Assembly: GCA_017628595.1 (NCBI GenBank)
Contig: JAGBYV010000319.1
Span: forward strand, 1 to 5,407
DNA length: 5,407 nt
From: Alistipes sp.
GTDB lineage: Bacteria; Bacteroidota; Bacteroidia; Bacteroidales; Rikenellaceae
Direction: 5' to 3'
The notes beneath the pieces were generated by a model. It was not told the origin of the DNA and ran no database searches. It worked only from the letters and a program-made list of their open reading frames with translations. A program made the position numbers and the translations under genes. The stretch's first letter is position 1; each line of letters begins with the position of its first letter. Shown one piece after another: positions 1-5,407 of the stretch.

Positions 1-1
1 C

Positions 2-406
2 AATCAGATGGTATGGGTTGAGGCTGCAGGAGGTGTGGTGGAGACTGAGCGCGCAGAGGTGGTTATGATTCGTCGCAACGAACGCTGGGATTTGCCCAAG
101 GGACATCGCGAGATGGACGAGTCGTTTGCCCAGTGTGCGGCACGTGAAGCGGCGGAAGAGACAGGCGTGAAGGTGGCAGAGGTCGAGCACTTGCTCGCTA
201 CAACGCTGCATGCCTATAATTTATATGGTAAGTGGGAGTTGAAACTTACTGCATGGTATTCCATGCGGGCTGCAGCGTGTGAGCTGGCGCCTCAGCGCGA
301 GGAGGGAATCGTATGCGCCGAGTGGGTGCCCCTGGCCGAGGTGAAAGAGAAAATAAAAAACACTTTCCCAACAATTAGAACCGTCTTTGATGCGTTCTTT
401 AAGTAG
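2..406 (+). CDS. Nudix hydrolase, 5'-partial at the window edge
   Basis: This is a Nudix-fold pyrophosphohydrolase, cleaving a nucleoside diphosphate linked to another group with Mg2+ or Mn2+; the exact substrate cannot be read from the sequence. Counting from the ATG at position 8, a complete Nudix box (GX5EX7REUXEEXGU) spans residues 32-54, with G32, E38, R46-E47 and E50-E51 all present. It is preceded by the AAGGVV strand and the WDLPKG motif, as in diadenosine-polyphosphate and ADP-ribose-type hydrolases. The reading frame is open through the first base of the window, and there is no room to see a ribosome binding site. Bacteroidales relatives, as I recall them, carry an N-terminal segment of some 60 residues before this domain, so the ATG at 8 is probably internal and the gene probably starts upstream. 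A 33-nt gap without a recognisable promoter separates it from porX, suggesting co-transcription. The family call is secure; the start and substrate are not. Confidence 0.9.
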   Translation, partial: NQMVWVEAAGGVVETERAEVVMIRRNERWDLPKGHREMDESFAQCAAREAAEETGVKVAEVEHLLATTLHAYNLYGKWELKLTAWYSMRAAACELAPQREEGIVCAEWVPLAEVKEKIKNTFPTIRTVFDAFFK

Positions 407-439
407 AAAGCATCGAGCGAAAACGTTAAGCATTGAGAT

Positions 440-1999
440 ATGGCAAAGATATTATGGGTTGATGATGAGGTGGAGTTGCTCAAGCCTCACATCTTCTTCC
501 TCCAAAATAAGGGTTACGATGTAGATACCTGCAACAATGGCTACGATGCCATTGATATGGTGCGTACGACGGCCTATGACCTTATTATCCTGGATGAGAT
601 GATGCCGGGTATGACCGGTTTGGAGACGCTTCCTTTGATCAAGGATGTGCGTCCCACCACGCCTGTTATCATGGTGACGAAGAGCGAGGAGGAACATCTG
701 ATGGATAAGGCTATCGGATCGAAGATTGCTGACTATATCATCAAGCCCGTAAACCCCAATCAGGTACTGCTTTCGATAAAGAAGAATGTCCACTCGCAAC
801 AGCTTGTAACCGAGCAGACTACGGCGGATTACCGCGCCGAGTTCGGTCGCATATCGGCCATGTGTCAGGGGGCGGATTCATTCGAGGCGTGGTGTACGCT
901 CTATCGTAAGATTACGGGTTGGGAAATAGAGTTATCCTCTACGGCCGATGCCAGCATCCGCGAGGTGTTGTCGTATCAGAAGAGCGAGGCCAATCAGGAG
1001 TTCTGCAAGTTTGTGCGCCGCAACTACTATAATTGGATCAATAAGCGTGTGGAGGAGTCGGAGATACCCATCCTCTCGCATACGCTTATGCGTAAGAAGA
1101 TTTTTCCCGTGGTGGATGAGAACAGCAAGACAACGCTGCTGCTAATCGACAATTTCCGCTACGATCAGTGGCGTGCCATAAACTCTCTGCTGCATGGCTA
1201 TTATGATGTGGCAGTTGATGATTTTTACTGTGCTATCCTGCCCTCGGCTACGCAGTATGCCCGCAATGCCATTTTTGCCGGTCTGATGCCGTTGGCTATC
1301 GACCGCATGATGCCCGATAAGTGGCTCAATGACAATGAGGAGGGTGGCAAAAATCAGTATGAGGAGGAGTTCCTGGGTCGTCAGCTGACAATGGCTGGCA
1401 AGTCCTATAAGTGGACATTCGATAAGCTGGTGCGCCCCGAGGCTGGCCGCAAGCTTATCGACAATATCAGCCGTGTGTATGATGCCGACTTCTCGGTCAT
1501 TGTCTATAACTTTCTCGATATCCTTTCGCACGCCCGCACCGAAACGGATATTATCCGTGAACTCACCGAGGATGAAGCTTCGTTCCGTTCGCTTACGCGT
1601 TCATGGTTCGAGCACTCGGAATTGTTTGAGCTGTTGAAGATGCTCTCCGAGCGTGGACATACGGTCATTGTCACTTCGGATCACGGAACCATCCGCGTGG
1701 ATAACCCCATCAAGGTTACGGGTGACAGGGAGACATCACCCAACCTGCGTTACAAGACAGGACGCAACCTGCAGTATAATGCCCGCGAGGTGTACGAGGT
1801 GACCCGCCCCGAGGATATCATGCTGCCGCGAATCAATCTTTCGTCAAGTTATATCTTCGCATATAACCGTGACTATTTTGTATATAACAACGACGCCAAC
1901 AAGTTCATACGCTACTATCGCAATACGGTCCAGCATGGAGGCATCTCCATGGAGGAGATGTTGGTGCCGTATATCGTTCTTAAACCTAAAAAGCAGTAA
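440..1999 (+). CDS. porX: PorX-type bifunctional response regulator / alkaline phosphatase superfamily (PglZ) protein
   Basis: This cytoplasmic two-component protein has 519 residues, the usual PorX length. Residues 1-120 form a receiver domain with acidic pair D8-D9, phospho-acceptor D52 (in LDEMMPG), T80 and K102 (IKP). Residues of about 121-210 are a helical linker matching the three-helix bundle of PorX. Residues of about 225-515 are a PglZ-type alkaline phosphatase superfamily domain. Its likely metal and catalytic residues are all visible: D237 (LLLIDNFR), T271 (PSATQ), D360 and H364 (DILSH), D414-H415 (TSDHG) and H499 (QHGG). In Porphyromonas and Flavobacterium, PorX works with the histidine kinase PorY and the sigma factor SigP to control the type IX secretion system, and its effector domain has been reported to hydrolyse oligonucleotides. 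Whether this organism has type IX secretion cannot be seen here, and relatives without it also keep the gene. No kinase gene is adjacent. The start follows a weak leader (no AGGAG) and gives a normal receiver N-terminus. Confidence 0.93.
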   Translation: MAKILWVDDEVELLKPHIFFLQNKGYDVDTCNNGYDAIDMVRTTAYDLIILDEMMPGMTGLETLPLIKDVRPTTPVIMVTKSEEEHLMDKAIGSKIADYIIKPVNPNQVLLSIKKNVHSQQLVTEQTTADYRAEFGRISAMCQGADSFEAWCTLYRKITGWEIELSSTADASIREVLSYQKSEANQEFCKFVRRNYYNWINKRVEESEIPILSHTLMRKKIFPVVDENSKTTLLLIDNFRYDQWRAINSLLHGYYDVAVDDFYCAILPSATQYARNAIFAGLMPLAIDRMMPDKWLNDNEEGGKNQYEEEFLGRQLTMAGKSYKWTFDKLVRPEAGRKLIDNISRVYDADFSVIVYNFLDILSHARTETDIIRELTEDEASFRSLTRSWFEHSELFELLKMLSERGHTVIVTSDHGTIRVDNPIKVTGDRETSPNLRYKTGRNLQYNAREVYEVTRPEDIMLPRINLSSSYIFAYNRDYFVYNNDANKFIRYYRNTVQHGGISMEEMLVPYIVLKPKKQ

Positions 2000-2001
2000 T
2001 T

Positions 2002-2415
2002 ATGAAGAGAATAGAGATAGACGCATTGTCCGATTTACCGCGCGTTGCCGAGGAGATCATCAACTCGCTCGATGGTCGTACGGTGGTGCTCCTGCGTGGA
2101 GGTATGGGTGCCGGCAAGACTACACTTGTGAGCCGTATCGCTGCGCTGCTCGGTGCGGAGGATACGGTGACAAGTCCTACGTTTGCACTGGTGAACCAAT
2201 ACGAGGGCAGTGAGTGCCGCATATACCACTTTGACTTTTATCGTATCGATCGTATTGAGGAGGTTTTCGATCTTGGTTACGAGGAGTATTTCTACTCTGG
2301 CGACCTGTGTCTGGTGGAGTGGCCCGAGAAAATAGAGCCACTGATTCCCGACGATGCCATGGTTGTACGCATTACAGCGGGCGACGATGAGCAGCGAATT
2401 TTCGAAATAGAGTAG
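2002..2415 (+). CDS. tsaE: tRNA threonylcarbamoyladenosine biosynthesis ATPase TsaE
   Basis: TsaE is the P-loop ATPase that works with TsaB and TsaD in the cytoplasm to place threonylcarbamoyl on A37 of tRNAs reading ANN codons (t6A). The product has 137 residues, normal for bacterial TsaE. A Walker A motif (GGMGAGKTT) lies at residues 33-41, with K39 and T40 as the nucleotide-binding pair. The family motifs TSPTF (57-61), HFDFYR (76-81) and VEWPEK (105-110, containing E106 and W107) follow in the expected order and spacing. The start codon lies 2 nt after the porX stop, so translation is probably coupled to porX; no Shine-Dalgarno sequence is evident. The gene ends the operon, 13 nt before a strong terminator hairpin. 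The partners tsaB and tsaD are not in the window, as is common because these genes are usually scattered. Confidence 0.96.
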   Translation: MKRIEIDALSDLPRVAEEIINSLDGRTVVLLRGGMGAGKTTLVSRIAALLGAEDTVTSPTFALVNQYEGSECRIYHFDFYRIDRIEEVFDLGYEEYFYSGDLCLVEWPEKIEPLIPDDAMVVRITAGDDEQRIFEIE

Positions 2416-2428
2416 TAAAAAGTGCTAT

Positions 2429-2465
2429 AAAACAGATTCTTATTTGCAGGAATCTGTTTTTTTTT
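2429..2465 (+). terminator. Intrinsic terminator after tsaE
   Basis: An 11-bp perfect stem pairs 2429-2439 (AAAACAGATTC) with 2450-2460 (GAATCTGTTTT) around a 10-nt loop. A run of nine T residues spans 2457-2465. It begins 13 nt after the tsaE stop and is well placed to end the Nudix-porX-tsaE transcript. The A-tract opposite the T-run could also let it work, less well, on the minus strand, but no minus-strand gene is present. Confidence 0.88.
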
Positions 2466-2474
2466 CTACTTTTG
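2443..2474 (+). promoter_or_regulatory. Bacteroidota-type promoter for dsbD
   Basis: A TTTG element at 2443-2446 is followed after 20 nt by TACTTTTG at 2467-2474, an exact match to the phylum's -7 consensus TAnnTTTG. Transcription would start near 2480, giving a leader of roughly 60 nt before the dsbD ATG at 2544. The leader begins at a 10-bp palindrome (2481-2490) and ends in an A-rich stretch containing AGGA at 2522-2525, too far from the ATG to be a standard Shine-Dalgarno site. The -33 element sits in the loop of the tsaE terminator. Confidence 0.75.
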
Positions 2475-2543
2475 CGACTTGCTATATAGCGCCTTGCCTG
2501 CATCGCGGGAGGGGTGAGAAAAGGAAATAAATAAAATTAAAAT

Positions 2544-4526
2544 ATGAATTTCGTGAAGAATATCTTTTTGACATTGGCTGTGGTGCTGACCTCCTTGTCG
2601 GCTATGGCGCAGCCTCAGCTCTTTGATCCCGTATCGTGGAGCACATCTGTCGAGCAGGTAGCCGATGGTGAGTATCGTATCGACTTCAAGGCGTCGGTCG
2701 CTCAGGGGTGGCATATGTATGACCTGGGTCCCTATGAGGGAGGCCCTCTGGCTACAACCTTTACATTCGATCCTGTTGAGGGTTATGAGCTGGTAGGTGG
2801 CGTAACCGCAAGCATTGAGTCAGTACGAGCATATGACGAAATTTTCGAGATGGAGATTGGTCACTATGAGGGTGATGTGGTCTTCTCGCAGGTAGTGCGT
2901 GCTCCGCAGGGTGCCGTTGTCAAGTGCCTGGCAGAGTGGCAGGCATGCAGCGATCAGTGCGTCAATGGCGAGCGAGATTTCTCTATCAAGGTAGGAAATC
3001 CTGTGGCCGAGGCCTCGGCTCCCAATATCGAGGAGAGCGCAGCTGCAGCCAATGCAGTGGCTAAGGGTGGCTCGTTGTGGAGCTTTATCCTGAGCGCTAT
3101 GGGCTGGGCTCTGGTGGCACTGCTCACACCTTGCGTATTCCCCATGATTCCTATGACCGTATCCTTCTTCCTTAAGGGATCGGGTTCGGTTGCACGTGGT
3201 CGTTTCCGCGCCCTGATGTATGGACTCTTTATCGTAACGCTCTACACCGTGCCTATTGCCGTGATTATCATGCTTACATGGCTTATCGGTGGCGATGCCG
3301 TAACGGCCGATATCTTCAACTGGCTTGCAACACACTGGTTACCCAATCTGATCTTCTTCGCCGTATTTATGATCTTTGCTGCGTCGTTCTTCGGTGCATT
3401 TGAGATTGTTCTGCCCGAGAAACTGGTCAACGACAGCGATTCAAAGTCGGATAAGGGTGGCCTTGCAGGTATCTTCTTCATGGCTCTTACTCTGGTGCTT
3501 GTGTCATTCTCATGTACGGGTCCCATTGTGGGTTCTGTGTTGATTCAGTCAACATCGGGTGAGTTCTGGACTCCCATTATCACCATGCTGGCCTTCTCGA
3601 TAGTATTTGCATTGCCATTTACTCTGTTTGCCCTCTTCCCCACGTGGCTCAAGCAGCTACCCAAGAGTGGCGGATGGCTCAACTCTGTAAAGGTAGTTTT
3701 GGGTTTTGCCGAGTTGGCTCTTGGACTGAAGTTCCTCAGCGTGGCTGACCAGACATACCACTGGGGTCTGCTCGACCGTGAGGTGTACCTGGCGTTGTGG
3801 ATTGCCATCTTCTCGCTGATGGGATTGTATCTGCTGGGCAAGCTCAAGTTCAAGCACGATAGCGATATGCCTTACCTTTCGGTAACACGTCTGATACTGT
3901 CAATTGTAGTATTCTCGTTCGTGGTATATATGATACCCGGTATGTGGGGTGCACCCCTGAAGGCTCTCTCTGGTTATCTGCCTCCCATCCAGTCGCAGGA
4001 CTTCGTTATGGGTTCGGGCAGTGCCGCTACATCGGAGCATACGGCTACTCCCTCTACGGGTGTGAAATATGGCGATGTGCTGGAGCTTCCGCTCGGTTTG
4101 GAGGGCTTCTTCGATCTGGAGGAGGCCGCAGCATATGCAAAGCAGGTGGATAAGCCCCTGTTTATCGACTTTACTGGCCACGGCTGTGTGAACTGCCGTG
4201 AGATGGAGGCCCGTGTATGGTCGGATCCCCGAGTGCTGGATATTCTGCGCAATGAGTATGTCGTGGTTGCCCTTTATGCCGACGATAAACTCAAGGTTGA
4301 TGAGGCTGACTGGGTTACAACCGATGCAGGCAAGGTGCTCAAGACACTGGGTAAGATCAACTCATACTACGCCCTGAAGACCTATGGTGTGAACGCGCAG
4401 CCTTACTACGTGTTGCAGGGCCACACTGGTGAGCCTATGGTTACACCCCGCGGTTACGATCTGGATGTGCAGGGCTTTATCAACTTCCTGCAGAGTGGTG
4501 TCGAGGCCTACAAGGCAGGTAAATAG
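2544..4526 (+). CDS. dsbD: Thiol:disulfide interchange protein DsbD (protein-disulfide reductase)
   Basis: DsbD carries electrons from cytoplasmic thioredoxin across the inner membrane to periplasmic thiol proteins, such as disulfide isomerases and cytochrome c maturation factors. The 660-residue product has the full three-part layout. A signal peptide covers residues 1-22, with likely cleavage after AMA. A periplasmic N-terminal domain (about 25-150) contains the GWHMY and EGGPLATTF motifs and cysteines C128, C135 and C139. After an Ala-rich linker (155-177) comes a CcdA-like membrane domain with about eight hydrophobic segments (180-466), holding the redox pair C197 (TPCVFP) and C324 (SCTGP). 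After a second linker (about 482-510), a C-terminal thioredoxin-like domain carries C548-V-N-C551. All three cysteine pairs needed for the relay are present, although the N-terminal pair is spaced CX3C, closer than the CX4C or CX5C I expect. The gene has its own promoter and is followed 24 nt later by the SRPBCC gene. Confidence 0.95.
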   Translation: MNFVKNIFLTLAVVLTSLSAMAQPQLFDPVSWSTSVEQVADGEYRIDFKASVAQGWHMYDLGPYEGGPLATTFTFDPVEGYELVGGVTASIESVRAYDEIFEMEIGHYEGDVVFSQVVRAPQGAVVKCLAEWQACSDQCVNGERDFSIKVGNPVAEASAPNIEESAAAANAVAKGGSLWSFILSAMGWALVALLTPCVFPMIPMTVSFFLKGSGSVARGRFRALMYGLFIVTLYTVPIAVIIMLTWLIGGDAVTADIFNWLATHWLPNLIFFAVFMIFAASFFGAFEIVLPEKLVNDSDSKSDKGGLAGIFFMALTLVLVSFSCTGPIVGSVLIQSTSGEFWTPIITMLAFSIVFALPFTLFALFPTWLKQLPKSGGWLNSVKVVLGFAELALGLKFLSVADQTYHWGLLDREVYLALWIAIFSLMGLYLLGKLKFKHDSDMPYLSVTRLILSIVVFSFVVYMIPGMWGAPLKALSGYLPPIQSQDFVMGSGSAATSEHTATPSTGVKYGDVLELPLGLEGFFDLEEAAAYAKQVDKPLFIDFTGHGCVNCREMEARVWSDPRVLDILRNEYVVVALYADDKLKVDEADWVTTDAGKVLKTLGKINSYYALKTYGVNAQPYYVLQGHTGEPMVTPRGYDLDVQGFINFLQSGVEAYKAGK

Positions 4527-4550
4527 TTTATATATTAATTTGAGAAATCT

Positions 4551-4973
4551 ATGGGATTGGAAAAATATCAGTCGAAACAGCAGCAGGTGCTAAAGAATGT
4601 AAATCGCATTTACCCTTTTATTACACGTTTCGATATGCTTACCCCTGCACTTCAGGACAAGGTCGAGGAGTGGCAGGCTACCGAGGATACATGCTCTTTT
4701 AAGGTTAAAGGTTTTACCGTTGCGCTGCGTATTGTCGAGCGCGTGGAGAACAAGCATATCAGAATCACTGCTGACGAGGAGAAGGGTGGTGTGCCTATCG
4801 ACTTCTCGTTCTGGATTCAGTTGCACGAGGTGAGCGAAAGTGACACCCGCATGCGTCTAGTGTTGCACGCCGATTTGAATATGATGATGCGTATGATGAT
4901 TGGTGGCAAACTGCAGGAGGGCTTGGATAAGGCCGTAGAGGGGCTTGCAATGGCCTTTAACCAAATGCCATAG
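4551..4973 (+). CDS. Small SRPBCC (START-like/polyketide cyclase) fold protein, function unknown
   Basis: This 140-residue soluble protein has no signal peptide and no membrane segment. Its layout fits the SRPBCC helix-grip fold: an N-terminal segment, a run of beta strands (about residues 48-108, including CSFKVKGFTVALRIVE, IRITAD, DFSFWIQLHEV and TRMRLVLHADLN), then a long C-terminal helix (about 111-136, starting with the Met-rich stretch MMMRMMIGGK and ending ALAMAF-like). It resembles small SRPBCC proteins I recall from Bacteroidales, which share the FxxWIQ and LQEGLDK-type segments. The fold usually makes a hydrophobic pocket for lipids or other apolar ligands; no ligand or reaction can be assigned here. 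It starts 24 nt after dsbD in an A/T-rich gap with no good promoter, so it is probably co-transcribed with dsbD. I do not infer a role in thiol redox from that alone; its one cysteine (C48) gives no redox motif. Confidence 0.8.
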   Translation: MGLEKYQSKQQQVLKNVNRIYPFITRFDMLTPALQDKVEEWQATEDTCSFKVKGFTVALRIVERVENKHIRITADEEKGGVPIDFSFWIQLHEVSESDTRMRLVLHADLNMMMRMMIGGKLQEGLDKAVEGLAMAFNQMP

Positions 4974-5033
4974 CCAAGTAGCATGGTTTTTGTGTCGGGC
5001 GGGCAGAAGATGCTGATTTACTAGAAAAAAAAC

Positions 5034-5064
5034 ACAATTTTAGTTTGTTAATCATTAAAATTGT
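5034..5064. repeat. Perfect 9-bp inverted repeat around the hup -33 element
   Basis: ACAATTTTA at 5034-5042 is the exact reverse complement of TAAAATTGT at 5056-5064, with a 13-nt spacer. The arm centres are 22 nt apart, about two helical turns. The -33 TTTG (5044-5047) lies in the spacer and the right arm ends 2 nt before the -7 element. The layout fits a dimer-binding operator, which is inference. Read on the minus strand, the repeat is followed by one G and eight T residues, so a weak minus-strand terminator is the alternative. Confidence 0.5.
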
Positions 5065-5074
5065 AGTACATTTG
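5044..5074 (+). promoter_or_regulatory. Bacteroidota-type promoter for the HU gene
   Basis: TTTG at 5044-5047, a 19-nt spacer and TACATTTG at 5067-5074 match the phylum's housekeeping promoter (TTTG, N19-21, TAnnTTTG) without a mismatch. Transcription should start near 5080, giving a leader of about 40 nt that is A/T-rich before the ATG at 5120. This is the clearest promoter in the window and indicates that the HU gene is expressed independently of dsbD and the SRPBCC gene. Confidence 0.85.
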
Positions 5075-5119
5075 CACTCCAAACGGAACTAAATGTTAAA
5101 TTATAAATAAGTAATTACT

Positions 5120-5392
5120 ATGACTAAGGCTGATATCGTTAATGAGATTGCCAAGAGTACTGGTGCCGAGAAGGTTTTGGTGCAGACTATCGTAGAGGCA
5201 TTCATGGAGAACGTAAGAAATTCGCTCGCTGAGCAGAACAATGTATATTTGCGCGGTTTTGGTAGCTTTATCATCAAGAAGCGTGCAACCAAGGTGGCTC
5301 GTAACATTTCAAAGAACACTACCATCACCATTCCCGAGCACAACATCCCCGCATTTAAGCCCGCTAAGAGCTTTATTGCAAAGATTAAGTAA
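5120..5392 (+). CDS. HU-family nucleoid DNA-binding protein
   Basis: HU is a small dimeric protein that bends and compacts DNA in the nucleoid. The product has 90 residues, the same length as E. coli HU, and aligns with it without gaps as far as the arm. Residues 1-45 give the helical dimer core, GFGSF (46-50) is the conserved turn, and 52-76 form the DNA-binding beta arm, followed by PAFKPAK (77-83). At the arm tip R61-N62 are kept, but position 63, the proline that wedges between base pairs in typical HU and IHF, is isoleucine (RNISKNTT). I recall the same RNIS tip from other Bacteroidales HU proteins, so this is a lineage trait and not damage. The start is set by the MTKADIV N-terminus typical of the family. 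The gene has its own promoter and only 15 nt of sequence follow it, so its terminator is not visible. Bacteroidales genomes carry several HU paralogues, so I give no hupA or hupB symbol. Confidence 0.95.
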   Translation: MTKADIVNEIAKSTGAEKVLVQTIVEAFMENVRNSLAEQNNVYLRGFGSFIIKKRATKVARNISKNTTITIPEHNIPAFKPAKSFIAKIK

Positions 5393-5407
5393 GACACTTA
5401 ATAACCA

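Noticed and set aside
407..439. Possible promoter between the Nudix gene and porX
   Set aside because: No TAnnTTTG or paired TTTG is present in this 33-nt gap, so co-transcription is the simpler reading.
1142..1531. 129-codon open frame on the minus strand inside porX
   Set aside because: It is antisense to the conserved phosphatase domain, has no recognisable motif and follows the codon pattern of the plus-strand gene.
2820..3335. 171-codon open frame on the minus strand inside dsbD
   Set aside because: It lies wholly antisense to a well-supported membrane protein gene, its product is rich in Cys, His and Arg with no recognisable domain, and no promoter or leader precedes it.
4535..4542. 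TTAATTTG before the SRPBCC gene as a possible -7 promoter element
   Set aside because: It misses the second position of TAnnTTTG, has no TTTG 19-21 nt upstream, and would start transcription almost at the ATG, leaving no leader.
4959..4991. Possible terminator after the SRPBCC gene (AACCA pairing with TGGTT, followed by a short T-run)
   Set aside because: The stem is only 5 bp plus a bulged 2-bp extension, the loop is about 14 nt and the T-run is brief. The left arm is also inside the coding sequence. Too weak to call.
5093..5110. Five-codon upstream ORF (MLNYK) in the HU leader
   Set aside because: It lies in an A/T-rich leader where short ATG-stop frames arise by chance, with no ribosome binding signal or sign of a leader-peptide mechanism.

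Overview
The window looks like a housekeeping chromosomal segment from a member of the Bacteroidales (phylum Bacteroidota). Three things point there. Both recognisable promoters have the phylum-specific form (TTTG, a 19-20 nt spacer, TAnnTTTG) instead of -35/-10 boxes. Start codons follow A/T-rich leaders with no strong Shine-Dalgarno sequence. The proteins are Bacteroidota-type: a PorX-like response regulator, a DsbD with the phylum's N-terminal domain style, and an HU protein carrying RNI where most bacteria have RNP. I cannot name a genus from sequence alone.

All six genes lie on the + strand. Region 1 (1-2415) is a tight run: the 3' part of a Nudix hydrolase gene, a 519-residue PorX-type receiver/alkaline-phosphatase-superfamily protein, and tsaE, which starts 2 nt after the porX stop. 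No promoter is visible between them, and a strong intrinsic terminator (2429-2465) closes the run. Region 2 (2443-4973) starts from a promoter whose upstream element lies inside the loop of that terminator. It carries dsbD (periplasmic reductant supply) and, 24 nt later, a small SRPBCC-fold protein that is probably co-transcribed. Region 3 (5034-5392) is a monocistronic-looking HU gene with its own promoter. That promoter's -33 element is enclosed by a perfect 9-bp inverted repeat.

The genes do not form one pathway. They cover nucleotide or oligonucleotide hydrolysis and signalling (Nudix, PorX), tRNA t6A modification (TsaE), thiol redox in the envelope (DsbD) and chromosome packing (HU). I see no mobile element, CRISPR array, RNA gene or sign of recent transfer. 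There is no intergenic stretch over 300 nt; the two largest gaps (2416-2543 and 4974-5119) hold the terminator and promoters described. I found no clearly new system. The points most worth a second look are the terminator/promoter overlap, the inverted repeat around the hup promoter, the shortened cysteine spacing in the DsbD N-terminal domain, and the Nudix-PorX pairing.
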